From Dehalococcoidales bacterium (GTDB taxonomy: Bacteria; Chloroflexota; Dehalococcoidia; Dehalococcoidales; BS750m-G39), in the NCBI GenBank assembly GCA_022865485.1, contig JALHSZ010000013.1, positions 1 to 54,479 of the forward strand: a stretch of DNA of 54,479 nucleotides, in the 5' to 3' direction. Position numbers and translations under genes: made by a program. A model generated the notes under the pieces. That model ran no database searches. It was not told the DNA's origin and saw nothing but the letters and a program-made list of their open reading frames with translations. Of this stretch, positions 54,198-54,479 are shown piece by piece. How positions within the stretch are numbered: the stretch's first letter is position 1; each line of letters opens with the position of its first letter.

Positions 54198-54479
54198 GTG
54201 ACTAAGTCTTTTACCATACACGATTTGCCCCCCTCCGAGCGGCCCAGGGAAAGGCTGCAGAAGCTGGGGGCGGAAGCCCTTTCGGCGCAGGAGATTCTGG
54301 CGGTGCTCCTGGGGCGGGGGGTTTCCGGCGAGTCGGTGATGGTAACCGCCCAGAGGCTCTTATCCAGATTCGAGAACCTCAAGGGCATCGCCGAAGCCTC
54401 GGTTGAGGAACTATCAACGGTGAAGGGGATTGGTTTAGCCAAGGCGGCCCAGATTAAAGCCGCTTTCGAGTTAGCCAGC
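54198..54479 (+). CDS. radC: RadC-family (JAB1/MPN) protein, 3' end beyond the window
   Basis: The visible 94 codons start at GTG 54198 behind AGGAGG. They show RadC features: DLPPSERPRERL, GAEALSAQEILAVLLGRG and the helix-hairpin-helix LSTVKGIGLAKAAQIKAAFE (cited in part). The C-terminal JAB/MPN domain would lie outside the window. The role once assigned to DNA repair is doubtful. It is 18 bp downstream of the metallopeptidase gene. Confidence 0.88.
   Translation, partial: MTKSFTIHDLPPSERPRERLQKLGAEALSAQEILAVLLGRGVSGESVMVTAQRLLSRFENLKGIAEASVEELSTVKGIGLAKAAQIKAAFELAS

Overview
This 54.5-kb window is chromosomal DNA from an anaerobic bacterium, most likely a Dehalococcoidia-like member of the Chloroflexota. 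That placement is an inference from gene content and order (tuf-rpmG-secE-nusG-rplK-rplA; ppsA-ridA-dgt-dnaG-rpoD beside ffh, then the atp operon), from a four-cysteine insert in the EF-Tu G domain, and from the ferredoxin-linked acyl-CoA enzymes. Most of it is moderately high-GC and gene-dense. One AT-richer patch (about 28.6-30.8 kb) looks foreign. No rRNA, CRISPR array, transposase or phage module was seen.

Layout. 1-8.3 kb: the end of a tRNA-Thr gene, then the translation/transcription cluster tuf, rpmG, secE, nusG, rplK and rplA. Two thiolase/DUF35 pairs interrupt this cluster before rplJ-rplL, and rplJ is preceded by an L10-type attenuator leader. 8.4-11.4 kb: an MFS transporter, a SemiSWEET protein and a YifB/ComM AAA+ protein. 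11.5-22.4 kb: a catabolic block. A strong promoter and a foldable ~200-nt leader precede a CaiB/BaiF CoA-transferase broken by one in-frame TAA, then two 2-hydroxyacyl-CoA dehydratase/benzoyl-CoA-reductase-type subunits, two ASKHA activases, a GlcD-like flavoprotein and a GlcF-like Fe-S protein. A convergent iorAB pair follows. 22.6-28.6 kb: uvrA, an HD-domain protein and an SbcC/Rad50-type ATPase. 28.6-30.8 kb: tandem repeats, one orphan 465-aa protein with a glycine-zipper segment and an IPT/TIG domain, and a long 3' region ending in a strong terminator. 31-41 kb: a zinc alcohol dehydrogenase, ffh, and the leftward genes rpoD, dnaG, dgt, ridA and ppsA. 41-49.5 kb: a BFN nuclease-domain gene and a complete F1Fo ATP synthase operon with three extra small genes and a dispersed-repeat insertion. 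49.6-54.5 kb: a KH-domain protein and S16 (leftward), a zinc-ribbon membrane protein, endonuclease V, prfB with a programmed frameshift, a secreted metallopeptidase, and the start of radC.

How the parts may work together. The catabolic block has the pieces of an Fld-type (aryllactate) or benzoyl-CoA-reductase-like route. A class III CoA-transferase would make a 2-hydroxyacyl-CoA, a radical dehydratase fired by an ATP-driven activase would remove water, and the GlcD/GlcF pair could interconvert 2-hydroxy- and 2-oxoacids. IorAB oxidises arylpyruvates and yields reduced ferredoxin. The substrate is not determined by the sequence.

Two themes recur. Several monocistronic or first genes (yifB, sbcC, dnaG, the zinc-ribbon membrane gene, endonuclease V) have a -10 box only 6-9 nt before the start codon and no ribosome-binding site, which suggests leaderless mRNAs. 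Three translation-related proteins (L7/L12, S16, KH protein) carry long repetitive Lys/Glu/Ala/Pro- or Lys/Glu/Ser-rich extensions.
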